From: Chondromyces crocatus
GTDB taxonomy: Bacteria > Myxococcota_A > Polyangia > Polyangiales > Polyangiaceae
Direction of reading: 5' to 3'
Length of the DNA stretch: 64,000 bases
NCBI RefSeq assembly: GCF_001189295.1
Contig: NZ_CP012159.1
Location: 620,001 to 684,000, forward strand
The notes beneath the pieces were generated by a model. The model saw nothing but the letters and a program-made list of their open reading frames with translations, did no database searches and was not told the DNA's origin. Of the stretch, positions 16,741-26,043 are shown one piece after another. Each line of letters opens with the position of its first letter. Positions within the stretch are counted from its first letter, which is position 1. The position numbers and the translations under genes are program-made.

Positions 16741-18609
16741 TCAGCTGTAGCCCTCGGCCTGGAGTGCGAAGAGCTGCGCGTACCTCCCTGCACGCGCGAG
16801 AAGCTCGTCGTGCGTCCCTTCCTCCAGCACCTCTCCTCCCTCGATGACGACGATCCGGTCGGCCATGCGCACCGTGGGGAAGCGGTGGGAGATCACGATC
16901 GTCGTCCTGCCCTCGGAGAGGGCGCGGAAGCGCTCGAACACCGCGTGCTCCGCCTCCGCGTCGAGCGCCGCCGTGGGCTCGTCGAGGACGAGGATGTCCG
17001 CCTCCTCGCGCATGAACGAGCGCGCCAGCGCCACCTTCTGCCACTGCCCCCCGGACAGCTCGACCCCTCCCTTGAACCAGCGCCCGAGCTGCGCGTCCAG
17101 CCCCCCCGGGATGATGGCGGCCACCTCGGTCGCCCCGCCCCGCTCCAGGGCGCGCGCGAGGCGCGGCTCGTCGTGCAGGTGTGCGATGCTGCCGAGGCCG
17201 ACGTTCTCGCGCAGCGGGAACTGGTACTGCGCGAAGTCCTGGAACACCACCCCGATGCGCTCGCGCAGCACCGCCATGTCCCAGGTGCGCAGGTCGCGCC
17301 CGTCGAGCAGGATGCGGCCCTCCGTCGGCTCGTAGAGCCGCGTCAGCAGCTTGATGAACGTCGTCTTGCCCGCACCGTTGTGACCGACGAGCGCCAGACT
17401 TTGCCCCGCAGGGATGAAGAGGTGAACGTCGTGCAGCGCCCACCGCGTCTGCCCCGGGTACCGGAAGCCTACCCCCTCGAAGCGGATCCCTCGCTCCTCG
17501 GACGCCACCGACGCCGACGACGGCATCACGGCTCGCGGCTCCAGCGACGACGCCTCCTGGCCCGGCGTGGCCAGGGGAGATGCCGTCACCCGTTGCTCCG
17601 TGGTGGGGATCGCGAGGTACTGAAAGAGGTTCGACATGTACAGGTTGTGCTCGTACATGCCGCCCACGGACGACAGGATCGACTGGAACGCCTGCTGCCC
17701 TTGCCGGAACGCTGCGACATAGAGGGTCAGTTCGCCGAGCGTGAGCTTGCCCGTCGCCGCGGTCAGGGCCATCACCGCGTAGCATCCGTAGAACGCTCCC
17801 GTGCCGAGCAAGGACAGGCCGAACGCCCAGCCGCCGCGGCGCAGCGCCAGGCGTCGATCCTCCTCGTAGAAGCTCGCTCCGAGCGCGCGATACCGCGTGA
17901 GCAGCTCTGGCCCGAGGCCGAGCAGCTTCACCTCCTTGGCGTGGTTGTCGTTGGCGAGCACATGCTCGAGGTAGCTCAGCTTGCGCGACTCCGGAGAGCG
18001 CCAGTTCCGCAGCCGGAACGCCGTGTTCGAGAACCGCACCTCGGCCACGGTCGCGGGGATGGCGGCGACGACCAGCACCAGGACGGCCCAGGGGCTGAAC
18101 CCGATGAGGAGGGCGGCATAGCCGGCCAGCGTGATCAGGTTCTGCAACGTGCCGAAGCTCTCGGTCACGACCGACAGCGGCCGCGACGACGCCTCGCGCC
18201 GCGCGCGCGTGAGCTGATCATAGAACTCGGGATCCTCGAAATGGGGCAGCTCGAGGCTGAGCGCCTTCTCGAGGATCCTCCCGTTGATGTCCATCGCGAG
18301 CCGGGCCCCGAGGAGCTGACGGATCAGTGACAGCCCCCTTTGGTTCGCTGCGAGTGCCGCGACGAGGCCCAGCTCCACGAGCACCCAGCGGAGCGTCGCC
18401 GCACCGTCACGCGCCACCACCGCGTCGACGATGGCCTTCCCGGCGAACGCGATGGCCAGCGGCAGGACGGCCGCGACGAGGGTCAGCGCGCCCAGGGCGA
18501 GGGTCGAGGCGCGGGAGGACTTCCAGACGAGCCTGAGGGTTGGAGGCGTGTAGGCGAAGCTACCGCGCAGTCGGGATAGTCCGAGCATCGGAGCCCGGAA
18601 TCTAATCAC
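16741..18609 (-). CDS. ABC exporter (fused permease and ATPase)
   Basis: A 622-aa half-transporter. Six membrane helices occupy about residues 30-330. The ATPase follows, with Walker A GHNGAGKTT (about 405-413), signature LSGGQ (about 515), Walker B ILVLDEP (about 540) and the switch His in VISHRF. A Ser/Ala/Pro-rich linker joins the halves. Substrate unknown: the fold is that of lipid or peptide exporters, probably working as a homodimer. It is the last gene of a closely spaced minus-strand run beginning near 23.6 kb, 30 bp after the metallophosphoesterase. Confidence 0.92.
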   Translation of the reverse strand: MIRFRAPMLGLSRLRGSFAYTPPTLRLVWKSSRASTLALGALTLVAAVLPLAIAFAGKAIVDAVVARDGAATLRWVLVELGLVAALAANQRGLSLIRQLLGARLAMDINGRILEKALSLELPHFEDPEFYDQLTRARREASSRPLSVVTESFGTLQNLITLAGYAALLIGFSPWAVLVLVVAAIPATVAEVRFSNTAFRLRNWRSPESRKLSYLEHVLANDNHAKEVKLLGLGPELLTRYRALGASFYEEDRRLALRRGGWAFGLSLLGTGAFYGCYAVMALTAATGKLTLGELTLYVAAFRQGQQAFQSILSSVGGMYEHNLYMSNLFQYLAIPTTEQRVTASPLATPGQEASSLEPRAVMPSSASVASEERGIRFEGVGFRYPGQTRWALHDVHLFIPAGQSLALVGHNGAGKTTFIKLLTRLYEPTEGRILLDGRDLRTWDMAVLRERIGVVFQDFAQYQFPLRENVGLGSIAHLHDEPRLARALERGGATEVAAIIPGGLDAQLGRWFKGGVELSGGQWQKVALARSFMREEADILVLDEPTAALDAEAEHAVFERFRALSEGRTTIVISHRFPTVRMADRIVVIEGGEVLEEGTHDELLARAGRYAQLFALQAEGYS

Positions 18610-18639
18610 ACGGCGTCGCCGGCGCTGCCCGAGCGCACC

Positions 18640-19737
18640 TCAGCTCGGCGGACGCTGCTTCCGTTCGCGTTTTTCGCGCTTTCGCACCACCTGCTCGGCA
18701 CGCTTCGCCTGGACCACGGGGGACGGCTTGCGGCCCTTGAGGGCAGGCTGCTCCGTGTGATGCTCCTCGAACGAGCCAGGCGCCGCCCCCAGCTCGAAGA
18801 CGGCCACCTCGCGCTGCCCTCGATCCCCGAGCCGCAACGGGATGACGGAGGCGCCGATCCCTGCGCCGACGTACACCGCGCCTTGCTGCGGCCCTGCCGG
18901 GCTCCGCGTGCCGTAGAGCCCGTGAACGTACTTGTGCCCGGCCAGCTTCCCGATGGACAGCTCGTGCAGCCGTGCCACCGTCACCTGTCCCGCGTGGGTG
19001 TGCCCCGAGAGGACGAGCGGCACCCCGTGCCGCCAGAGGCCATCCGCCTCCTCGGCAATGTGCGACAGGCCGATGGAGGGCAGATCGTTTCGAAGCCCTT
19101 TCACCGCCCGCTCGCGCTGCGCGTGACCGGTGTACGCATCATCGAGCCCCACCACCTGGAGCCGCTGGTGCCGCACGGTGACCACCGTGTGTGCGTTGCA
19201 GAGGACCTCGGCCCCAGCGCGCTGGAGCGAGCGCTTCACCTCGTCACCACCCGACCAGTGATCGTGGTTGCCCAGCACCGCGAAGACGGGCGCATCGAAG
19301 GAGCGGATCAGCTCCTCGAGTTGATCGAGGTAGAGCTGGCTGTGACATACGAAATCCCCCGTCAACATCACCAGGTCGGGGCGTTGCTGGTTGGTGAGGT
19401 CCACCGCCTCGCGCTGCACCTTCATGGGCGTCACGCGGCCCACGTGCTGATCGGTGAGGTGGGCGATCCGGAGCGGCGCGAGCTGATCCAGGTACGTCGC
19501 CGGCCCAGCGAAACGACGCAGCCGGATCGCGCGCGGATTCACGGACGTGGGAGCGCCGACCTCCTGCACCACGCCCGCCTCCAGCTCCTCCGGCCCTGGC
19601 CAGGAGGGCGGCGGCGAAGCCGGCCTTCCCGAGCCTGGCTCGGGCCACAACCGCTTCAGATAGCTCGACAGCCTCGCCCGACGGGGTTGTGCGTCCACCA
19701 CATCAACGAGTGTACGGGCTGAGAGGGGGCGTGCCAT
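18640..19737 (-). CDS. calcineurin-like metallophosphoesterase
   Basis: A 365-aa phosphoesterase with all the metal-binding motifs: DQH (Asp96, His98), GDF (Asp128), GNHDH (Asn157, His158) and GHTHAGQ (His246, His248). A 70-residue Pro-rich N-terminus and a basic Lys/Arg-rich C-terminal tail flank the catalytic domain. The family includes YkuE-like phosphohydrolases, but the substrate cannot be assigned. No signal peptide is evident. It lies between rsmB and the ABC exporter. Confidence 0.88.
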   Translation of the reverse strand: MARPLSARTLVDVVDAQPRRARLSSYLKRLWPEPGSGRPASPPPSWPGPEELEAGVVQEVGAPTSVNPRAIRLRRFAGPATYLDQLAPLRIAHLTDQHVGRVTPMKVQREAVDLTNQQRPDLVMLTGDFVCHSQLYLDQLEELIRSFDAPVFAVLGNHDHWSGGDEVKRSLQRAGAEVLCNAHTVVTVRHQRLQVVGLDDAYTGHAQRERAVKGLRNDLPSIGLSHIAEEADGLWRHGVPLVLSGHTHAGQVTVARLHELSIGKLAGHKYVHGLYGTRSPAGPQQGAVYVGAGIGASVIPLRLGDRGQREVAVFELGAAPGSFEEHHTEQPALKGRKPSPVVQAKRAEQVVRKREKRERKQRPPS

Positions 19738-19803
19738 GGGATTTCACCGAGCCCCACCTCCGGCTCCCCCCGACGGCACGATGCCGAAGAGTGCGCTCGT
19801 GCC

Positions 19804-21210
19804 TCAGTGATGCACGGTGAACATCGCCGCGAAATAGCCGTCCGTCCCGTGCACGTGCGGGAGAAGCCGCACGCTCGACGCCCCCTCGGGCAGCCCGAGT
19901 GCCAGCGCCTCCTCGGCATCGAACGGCGTCGGCACGAGCTTCACCTCCGGCTCACCCGGGCCAGGATCGCTCGATAGCCGCTCCACGACCCCCTCACACT
20001 CCTCCCGCAGCACCGAACACACCGCGAAGACCAGACGTCCCCCCTCCCGTGCCCGGCTCGCCGCACTTCGCGCGATCGCCACCTGGAGCGACGACAGTCG
20101 CTCCAGATCGCCCGCCTCACGCTTCAGCCCGATCTCCGGACGCCGCCGCAAGGTTCCCACACCCGAGCACGGCGCATCCACGAGCACCCGATCGTACCCC
20201 TCCGGAACACGCCCCGTCCCGGCGCTCCAGTCCACGGCATAGGTCGCGCGTGCGCCCGTGGTCGCCGCGACCCGCAGCTTGTTCGGGTGGAGATCCGCCG
20301 CCTCCACGTCACCCGTCGCGCCCACCCGCCGCGACAAGAGCCACGTCTTGTTCCCCCGGCCCGCGCAAGCATCCAGCACGCGCTCTCCAGGCTTCGCTCC
20401 GAGCAAGAGCGCCACCACCTGGGCGCCTTCTTCCTGACCGATCCACGTCTCCCCGAACCCGGGAAGCCGCCGCAGCTCGCCCGCGCCCCGCACCAGGATC
20501 GCGTGCGGAGACGCCTTCCCTGCCTCGATCGTCGCCCCCTTGGCCGCCTCGCCCAGCCGCGCGATCCAGGCCTCGCGATCTTCAGCTGGCGCGAGACAGA
20601 GCCCCAGCGGCGGCGGCACCGGCCCCGCAGAAAGAAACGCCGACGCCCCTGCACGCCCGATGGCCCGCCGCAGCGCCCCACGCAGCCACCCGGGCGCCGA
20701 AGCCACCACCGCGTCGATCAACGCGGGCCGCCCTTTCGCGGCCTCGTCGGCGAGCCGCCGCAGGACCGCGTTCGCGAACGCCCCCACCCGATCGTCGGCA
20801 ACGACCCGCATCGCGTTCACCGCCTCCGACACCGCGGCGAAGGCCGGCACGCGGTCGAGGAACAGGAGCGAATACGCGCCCATCAGCAGGTGCGCCCGAA
20901 CCGCCGGATCGCCCGCCCAGCGACGGCTCACCGCCAGCTTGTCGATCTGCTCCTCCAGGAACGCCTGCGTCCGCAGCACGCCGTACACCAGCTCCGTCGC
21001 GAGCCCGGCGTCGCGCCCATCCAGCACCGTCAAGCGAGACAGCTCCGCGTCCAGCGCCGCCGACGCAAACGCGCTCTCCTCCCAGACGCGCTCCAGCACC
21101 CGCGCCGCAACCCGGCGCGCGTCGCCCGCCAGCGCAGGCCCGGACGCGTCCGGCCCCTCTTGCTCCGCAGCCACGTTCTCTCCTGCCTCTCGCCTCGTCC
21201 TGATGCTCAA
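19804..21210 (-). CDS. rsmB: 16S rRNA m5C967 methyltransferase RsmB
   Basis: A 468-aa RNA methyltransferase with an N-terminal NusB-like helical domain (about 28-165) and a C-terminal Rossmann domain. The SAM site DACAGRGNKT is at about 270-280. DAPCSGVG (about 343) and FAVCS (about 393) supply the two cysteines used by RNA m5C methyltransferases. The SAM motif reads GRGNK rather than the more usual GGK. The gene begins about 10 bp after the rseP stop, so both are probably cotranscribed. Confidence 0.9.
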   Translation of the reverse strand: MSIRTRREAGENVAAEQEGPDASGPALAGDARRVAARVLERVWEESAFASAALDAELSRLTVLDGRDAGLATELVYGVLRTQAFLEEQIDKLAVSRRWAGDPAVRAHLLMGAYSLLFLDRVPAFAAVSEAVNAMRVVADDRVGAFANAVLRRLADEAAKGRPALIDAVVASAPGWLRGALRRAIGRAGASAFLSAGPVPPPLGLCLAPAEDREAWIARLGEAAKGATIEAGKASPHAILVRGAGELRRLPGFGETWIGQEEGAQVVALLLGAKPGERVLDACAGRGNKTWLLSRRVGATGDVEAADLHPNKLRVAATTGARATYAVDWSAGTGRVPEGYDRVLVDAPCSGVGTLRRRPEIGLKREAGDLERLSSLQVAIARSAASRAREGGRLVFAVCSVLREECEGVVERLSSDPGPGEPEVKLVPTPFDAEEALALGLPEGASSVRLLPHVHGTDGYFAAMFTVHH

Positions 21211-21219
21211 AGTGCCCTG

Positions 21220-22893
21220 CTATCCCGCCAGCTCTCGGAACTGCCCCTGGATCACATCCCAGCGCCGCTCCACGTCGTTCTTGAACGCGATGCCCATCAG
21301 CCCCACCAGGATCATCAGCCCCGCGAGGCTCGCGATCTCGCGGACCCGGAGCGGCAACGGACGCCGCAGCACCGCCTCGAAGGTGAAGAACAGGAGGTGC
21401 CCTCCGTCGAGCACGGGGATGGGCAGCAGGTTGATGAGCCCGAGGTTGATCGAGATCACCGCCATCGCCCACACGAAGTAGCTCACGCCCTTCGCGCCTT
21501 CCTCGCCGACCACATCGTAGACCGTGATCGGGCCACCGAGCGTGGAGATGCTCACCTTGCCCTCCACGATCCGCAGGATCCCCACCATGATGAAGCGGAT
21601 CACGTCGTACGTCTCGTCGAGTGCGTTCTCGAACGCGAGGCGTATCGCCGCGGGGCCACCTTCCACGTAAGGCTCCGGCACCATGGGGGACCAGTTGGTG
21701 GCGCGCAGGAAGAAGCGCGGGCGCGTCTGACCGTATTCGTCGAGGTAGTCCTCGCGCCGCAGCTCGATCGTCCCGCTCTTGCGCTGCCCGGCGCGGAGCC
21801 AGGTGATCACGTGCGGCTTGTCGGGCGAAGCGAACAGCCGCTCGGTGAAGGTGGACCACGCCGTCACCTCCACGCCGTCCACCTCGGTGATCCGATCACC
21901 GGGCCGCAGATCCGCCTTCCACTCCGCCGACCCCTGGGGCACGTCGGCCACGTAGAGATCGGCGTGCTCGATCCCGGCCCGGCTCTGCAGATCGGCCACC
22001 CCGGACTCGGGCGTCAACGCCGCGACGCCGGACTCGTACACCGCCATGTCGGCGAGTCCGCCGAGCGCGCGCGTCACGGGCATCGGCCGCAGGTAGGTCA
22101 CCGGCACCGTCGCGCCGCGGTTGTCGGTGAGGGCCTGTTCCAGATCGGTCCAGGTCTTGATGGGGCGCCCCCCCACCTCGGTCACCAGATCGAAGCTGCG
22201 CAGCCCGGCGCGGTAGGCGGGCGAGTCGAGCCGCGAGATGCCGATCACGGGGGCGGGTCGGCTGGGCCGGATCCCCAGCTCCCCGATGCGCTCGACGATC
22301 TCCAGCGGCTTCTGGATGACCTTCTCCTCCGGGATGACCTTCACCTCGACGTGCTGCCGGTCCCGGAAGACCTTGAGCTTCAGCTCCTGGCCCGGGTTCT
22401 TGGCCACGATCCGCTGCAGCTCGGCGAAGGTGGTGATCCGCTCGCCATCCACCTCGAGGATGCGATCACCGGGGTGGAGCTTCCCCTCGGCCGGATGCGC
22501 CGGGAGTACCGCGCCCACCGTCGGCGGCACGAAGCGTGTCTCCCCGACGAACACCGCGAAATAGAGCAGCACCGGGAACAGCACGTTCATCGCCGGCCCG
22601 GCCAGGACGATGATCACCCGCTTCCACAGCGCCTGCGCCTCGAAGGTCCGCCGACGATCCTCGGGGAGCACGGGCTCCTGCCGCGTCTCCTCGAGCATCT
22701 TCACGAACCCGCCGAGGGGGAGCAGGCCGACGCAGTACTCGGTCTCTCTCCCGCGGAGCCGCAGGATCTTGGGCCCAAACCCGATCGAGAAGGTGAGTAC
22801 CTTCACGCCGAAGAGCTTCGCGCACACGAAATGCCCCAGCTCGTGGACGAAGATGAGCACGGAGCAGAGCAGCGCGAAGTAGAGGAGATCCAC
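21220..22893 (-). CDS. rseP: RseP-family site-2 intramembrane metalloprotease
   Basis: A 557-aa membrane protease. HELGH is at residues 17-21 in the first helix, PDZ-like regions fill the middle (about 115-310), and the third zinc ligand lies in LLPIPVLDGGH near the C-terminus. RseP-type enzymes cut anti-sigma factors inside the membrane to release envelope-stress sigma factors. The start is a GTG with no obvious Shine-Dalgarno. It is longer than E. coli RseP (about 450 aa) because the periplasmic part is expanded. An ECF sigma/anti-sigma pair at 2.5-3.7 kb is a conceivable but unproven client. Confidence 0.93.
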   Translation of the reverse strand: MDLLYFALLCSVLIFVHELGHFVCAKLFGVKVLTFSIGFGPKILRLRGRETEYCVGLLPLGGFVKMLEETRQEPVLPEDRRRTFEAQALWKRVIIVLAGPAMNVLFPVLLYFAVFVGETRFVPPTVGAVLPAHPAEGKLHPGDRILEVDGERITTFAELQRIVAKNPGQELKLKVFRDRQHVEVKVIPEEKVIQKPLEIVERIGELGIRPSRPAPVIGISRLDSPAYRAGLRSFDLVTEVGGRPIKTWTDLEQALTDNRGATVPVTYLRPMPVTRALGGLADMAVYESGVAALTPESGVADLQSRAGIEHADLYVADVPQGSAEWKADLRPGDRITEVDGVEVTAWSTFTERLFASPDKPHVITWLRAGQRKSGTIELRREDYLDEYGQTRPRFFLRATNWSPMVPEPYVEGGPAAIRLAFENALDETYDVIRFIMVGILRIVEGKVSISTLGGPITVYDVVGEEGAKGVSYFVWAMAVISINLGLINLLPIPVLDGGHLLFFTFEAVLRRPLPLRVREIASLAGLMILVGLMGIAFKNDVERRWDVIQGQFRELAG

Positions 22894-22957
22894 AGCGTCG
22901 GGGGACGTTGTAGGCGACTGCCGCGCCGGGGTCCATCAGGACGGCGCGGCGTGGACG

Positions 22958-23644
22958 CTACTGCTTCGGTTCGGTCGGCGCCTTGGTGGTGATGTGCAAG
23001 TAGGCGTTCGGCAGCTTGCTCAGCTCGAAGTAGGCGAGCCCCATCGCGTCGTCGATCCGCTTCGGCGCGACGACGATCCAGTCGATCTTCTCGCGCCCCT
23101 TGTCGTCGAGGGAGATGGTGCCGATGGCGAGGTTCGCGTCCTTCTTGTTGCCCGCAGGGAACGCGAGTTCGAAGACGGGGCCGGCGCTCTCGATCTCTCG
23201 CGGCGTTCCGTCGGGCGGCACGACCCCCGAGGTCCGGTACACCTTGCCGATCGGGGGCCCCGAGGTCTTCCCTTTCTTCTCGATCTTGAAGGTGATGTTC
23301 ACGCCTTGGGACAGCGCGTTCTCCGGGATCCTCAAGGTCGCGCGGCCGGTGTCGTCACCCAGCTCGAGCTTCGCGGCCGGCGACGAGCCGAAGCTGTCGG
23401 TGATCTCCTCCGGATCGCTCTTGAACAGCGGCGTCCGGCCCGAGCTCTGCGCCGGCTCGGGCTTCGCGTCCGCCGGTGGCGCCGAGGGCTCGGGCTCCGG
23501 CTCGGGCTCCGGCTCCGCGACGGGCGGAGGAGGTGCAGGCGGCGGAGCCGCGGGCGGGGGCGGCTCGGAGGCGCCACACGCGGCGAGCGCCCACGCTCCG
23601 AACAGAGCGGACATCGGGACAAGGCGGTGCAGCCGAGACTTCAT
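22958..23644 (-). CDS. Pro-rich lipoprotein
   Basis: A 228-aa predicted lipoprotein. MKSRLHRL begins a signal peptide with lipobox LAAC, followed by a Pro/Ala/Glu-rich spacer (about 25-70) with alternating Glu-Pro. The C-terminal 150 residues are beta-rich (ATLRIPENALSQGVNITFKI), loosely like ZU5-type domains. It lies 64 bp upstream of rseP on the same strand. Function unknown. Confidence 0.65.
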   Translation of the reverse strand: MKSRLHRLVPMSALFGAWALAACGASEPPPPAAPPPAPPPPVAEPEPEPEPEPSAPPADAKPEPAQSSGRTPLFKSDPEEITDSFGSSPAAKLELGDDTGRATLRIPENALSQGVNITFKIEKKGKTSGPPIGKVYRTSGVVPPDGTPREIESAGPVFELAFPAGNKKDANLAIGTISLDDKGREKIDWIVVAPKRIDDAMGLAYFELSKLPNAYLHITTKAPTEPKQ

Positions 23645-23776
23645 ACGAGAGGGCGTACGGCCGCGGGCGATGGAGATCAAGAGCATCGGCGGATCGACCC
23701 GACACCGCTCGCGGCGCTCGCGGCGCCCGCGGCGGGGTCGACTCGACCTGAACGCCGCCGTATAAGGGCTCTCGTC

Positions 23777-25798
23777 ATGCGCACACTTCTTCCGCTGAGC
23801 TTCTCGACCTTGCTGGCGGTCGGCTGTGGCCCTGCGACGCCCACGCCGGACGACCCCACGACGCCTCCGTCGACCTCACCGCCGCCGGCGGCGGTCGCCA
23901 CCTCGGCGCCGTACGATCTCTCGCCGGTGCCGGAGCCCGGCGACGTGGTGGGCTTTGCGCGCTGGGCGAACCCGGCGAACACGATCACGACGCTCGCGGG
24001 TTGCGCGGGCGTCCCTCCGCAGCTCACCGAGGGCACCTCGCGCTTCGCGGTCGAGGCCATCCTCGATGCGCTGTTCCCTGGCGCCACGGATCAGAAGCAG
24101 CTCGCGGCGGTGGTGGCGCTCGACGCGCCCGTGTTTGCAGTGACCGTCCTGGATCCAGGCTCGAAGCGGGGTCGCCCGCTGTCCGCCGTCTCCGTCGGCC
24201 TCACCTCACTGGAAGGCGCGCGCGGCGCCGTCGAACGGCTGGGGACCCCCACGGAACTCTCCCCCGGCGTCTGGCGCGTCGGCGGCAAGGAAGAAGCAAA
24301 GTTCTCCTGCGCCATCGCAGCCGCAGCCGGCTCGGCGCCAGCGCGGCTCGTCTGTGCCGAGCGCGAGCGCGATCTCGTCACCCTCACGCCCTACGTCACC
24401 CGCACCCTGCCGAGCACGCCAGCAGAAGGGCGCGATCTGCGCGCGGAGATCCGGCTGGTGCCGATCACCGACAAGTTCGGCGGCATCGCGCGGCAGCAGC
24501 TCCGCGGGATCCCCATCCTCGCCCAGAGCCAGCTCACCATCGGTGATCCCCTCTTCGACAGCACCGTCATGGAGACGGCGAACGCCCTCGCCACCGAGGT
24601 CGGCGCGCTCATCGGAGACGCGGACAAGCTCTCGCTCGAGATCGGCAGCGACCCGACGAGCTGCCTCACCGTCTCCGGCGCGCTCGCGCTGCGGGGCAAC
24701 ACGTCGTGGCTCGGGGCCACCATCACCGACCAAGCGCGCGTCATGGCCCCCCCGCCCGCCCTCTTCTGGCGCCTGCCCAAGGACAGCGAGGCCGCCACCT
24801 TCAGCCACGGCGGCGACGGCCCCCGCCTGGCGCCGATCTTCAAGAGCCTGGGTGACCTGCTCGAGGGATATCTCGGCAAGGAGAAGATCGGTGGCGCCGC
24901 GGACCGCAAAGCGCTCGCCGACCTTCTGCGCAAAGTCCCTCTGTCCAAGGACGTCACCGGCGTCTCCGCGAGCGGCGGGGGACAGAAGCAAGCTCCACCC
25001 AGGTCCGACAAGGCCCCCGCAGCCCAGCAGGAACTCGAGCAGCTGCTCGATGATCTGCTCGGGTGGACCCTCATGGGCATCACGGAGAAGCCGGATGCCA
25101 TCAACACCTACTTCAAGAACCTCGTCGCGGCGTACAACCGCCCGGGGCTGCTCAACACGCTGAAGAAGGAACTCAAGAACGACGCCAAGTTCCTCCCTGT
25201 GGTGAAGACCGTGCCAGCGCCCAAGGAGCTCGGCAAGAACGGGTTCGCCGTCCAGATCAGCTGGAAGGACCTGCCTGCGCCGAACACCGACCCGCTCGAC
25301 GGCGCCGGCCCCACTGCCAAAGGCAAGGCCGCGAAGATCACCCTCGATGCCTACGTCTACGTCATGGATGAGGGGACGACGACCTGGATGGCCGTCGGCA
25401 CGAACAAGCAGGAGCTTCTGAAGCGTCTCTCGATGGTGAAGGCCGGTGCCCCCGAGGACGCCACCCTCGCCACCCGCGCCGACCTCGCGCAGCTCAAGAA
25501 CGCCAAGGTGGGCTCGGGCGGGTACTTCACCATCGCGCCCTTCACCCGCTCGGTGGGTCAGTCGCTCGGCGCGGTGTTCCGTCCGCTCGGCGGCGGGACG
25601 CCGGCCCTCCAGCAAGCCCTCGGCGTGCTGAACGGCCTGCCCCACAAGGGCGCCGGTCCCATCTTCTTCAGCACCCTCAGCGAAGGTGGGAGCGCGCCGA
25701 AGGCCAGGTTCACGATCAACATGACCAAGCCTTCCCTCGAAGACGCAGGTGCCTTGATCGCCAGCGGGCTGAAGGTCGCCCAGTCCCTCCGACCCTGA
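23777..25798 (+). CDS. large lipoprotein of unknown function
   Basis: A 673-aa predicted lipoprotein (MRTLLPLSFSTLLAVGC) divergently transcribed from the Pro-rich lipoprotein. After a Thr/Pro-rich spacer the protein reads as a long alpha/beta sequence without recognised catalytic motifs. The phrases VPEPGDVVGFARWANP and the repeated 'AVVALDAPVFAVTV' style suggest a family of myxobacterial substrate-binding or DUF3352-like proteins, but I cannot place it. It ends at a strong hairpin (25825-25860). Confidence 0.65.
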   Translation: MRTLLPLSFSTLLAVGCGPATPTPDDPTTPPSTSPPPAAVATSAPYDLSPVPEPGDVVGFARWANPANTITTLAGCAGVPPQLTEGTSRFAVEAILDALFPGATDQKQLAAVVALDAPVFAVTVLDPGSKRGRPLSAVSVGLTSLEGARGAVERLGTPTELSPGVWRVGGKEEAKFSCAIAAAAGSAPARLVCAERERDLVTLTPYVTRTLPSTPAEGRDLRAEIRLVPITDKFGGIARQQLRGIPILAQSQLTIGDPLFDSTVMETANALATEVGALIGDADKLSLEIGSDPTSCLTVSGALALRGNTSWLGATITDQARVMAPPPALFWRLPKDSEAATFSHGGDGPRLAPIFKSLGDLLEGYLGKEKIGGAADRKALADLLRKVPLSKDVTGVSASGGGQKQAPPRSDKAPAAQQELEQLLDDLLGWTLMGITEKPDAINTYFKNLVAAYNRPGLLNTLKKELKNDAKFLPVVKTVPAPKELGKNGFAVQISWKDLPAPNTDPLDGAGPTAKGKAAKITLDAYVYVMDEGTTTWMAVGTNKQELLKRLSMVKAGAPEDATLATRADLAQLKNAKVGSGGYFTIAPFTRSVGQSLGAVFRPLGGGTPALQQALGVLNGLPHKGAGPIFFSTLSEGGSAPKARFTINMTKPSLEDAGALIASGLKVAQSLRP

Positions 25799-25824
25799 GC
25801 TGCGCCCTCCTTTCGCCTGCGAAC

Positions 25825-25860
25825 GGCGACGTCACGGGTTCCACGAACCGTGACGTCGCC
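25825..25860. terminator. long hairpin between convergent genes
   Basis: GGCGACGTCACG and its exact complement CGTGACGTCGCC form a 12-bp stem. It extends through a further G-C and a GTTC/GAAC pairing with one bulge to a 3-nt loop. It is 26 bp past the lipoprotein stop and can serve both converging genes. No T-run follows. Confidence 0.65.
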
Positions 25861-26042
25861 GCGCTCGACGACCCCCGGCACCGCCGTCACGTTCCCCCGA
25901 GCCGCCACGTCACGACGCCTGCGACCGACGACGTCGACGCTCTCCCCGAATGGTGACGTCGCGACGCCTTCGAGCGGCGACGTCCCTGTGTCTCAGCGGA
26001 TGGAGCGGCGCCGCGCGAGGTCTTCCCCTGCGCGGCGACGTC
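25828..26042. repeat. cluster of GACGTC sites
   Basis: GACGTC occurs six times in 215 bp (starting at 25828, 25852, 25930, 25955, 25979 and 26037), usually as GGCGACGTC or TGACGTCGC. Several related CACGTCAC words lie between. All of this lies in the gap before the DksA-like gene's stop. Confidence 0.55.
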
Positions 26043-26043
26043 G

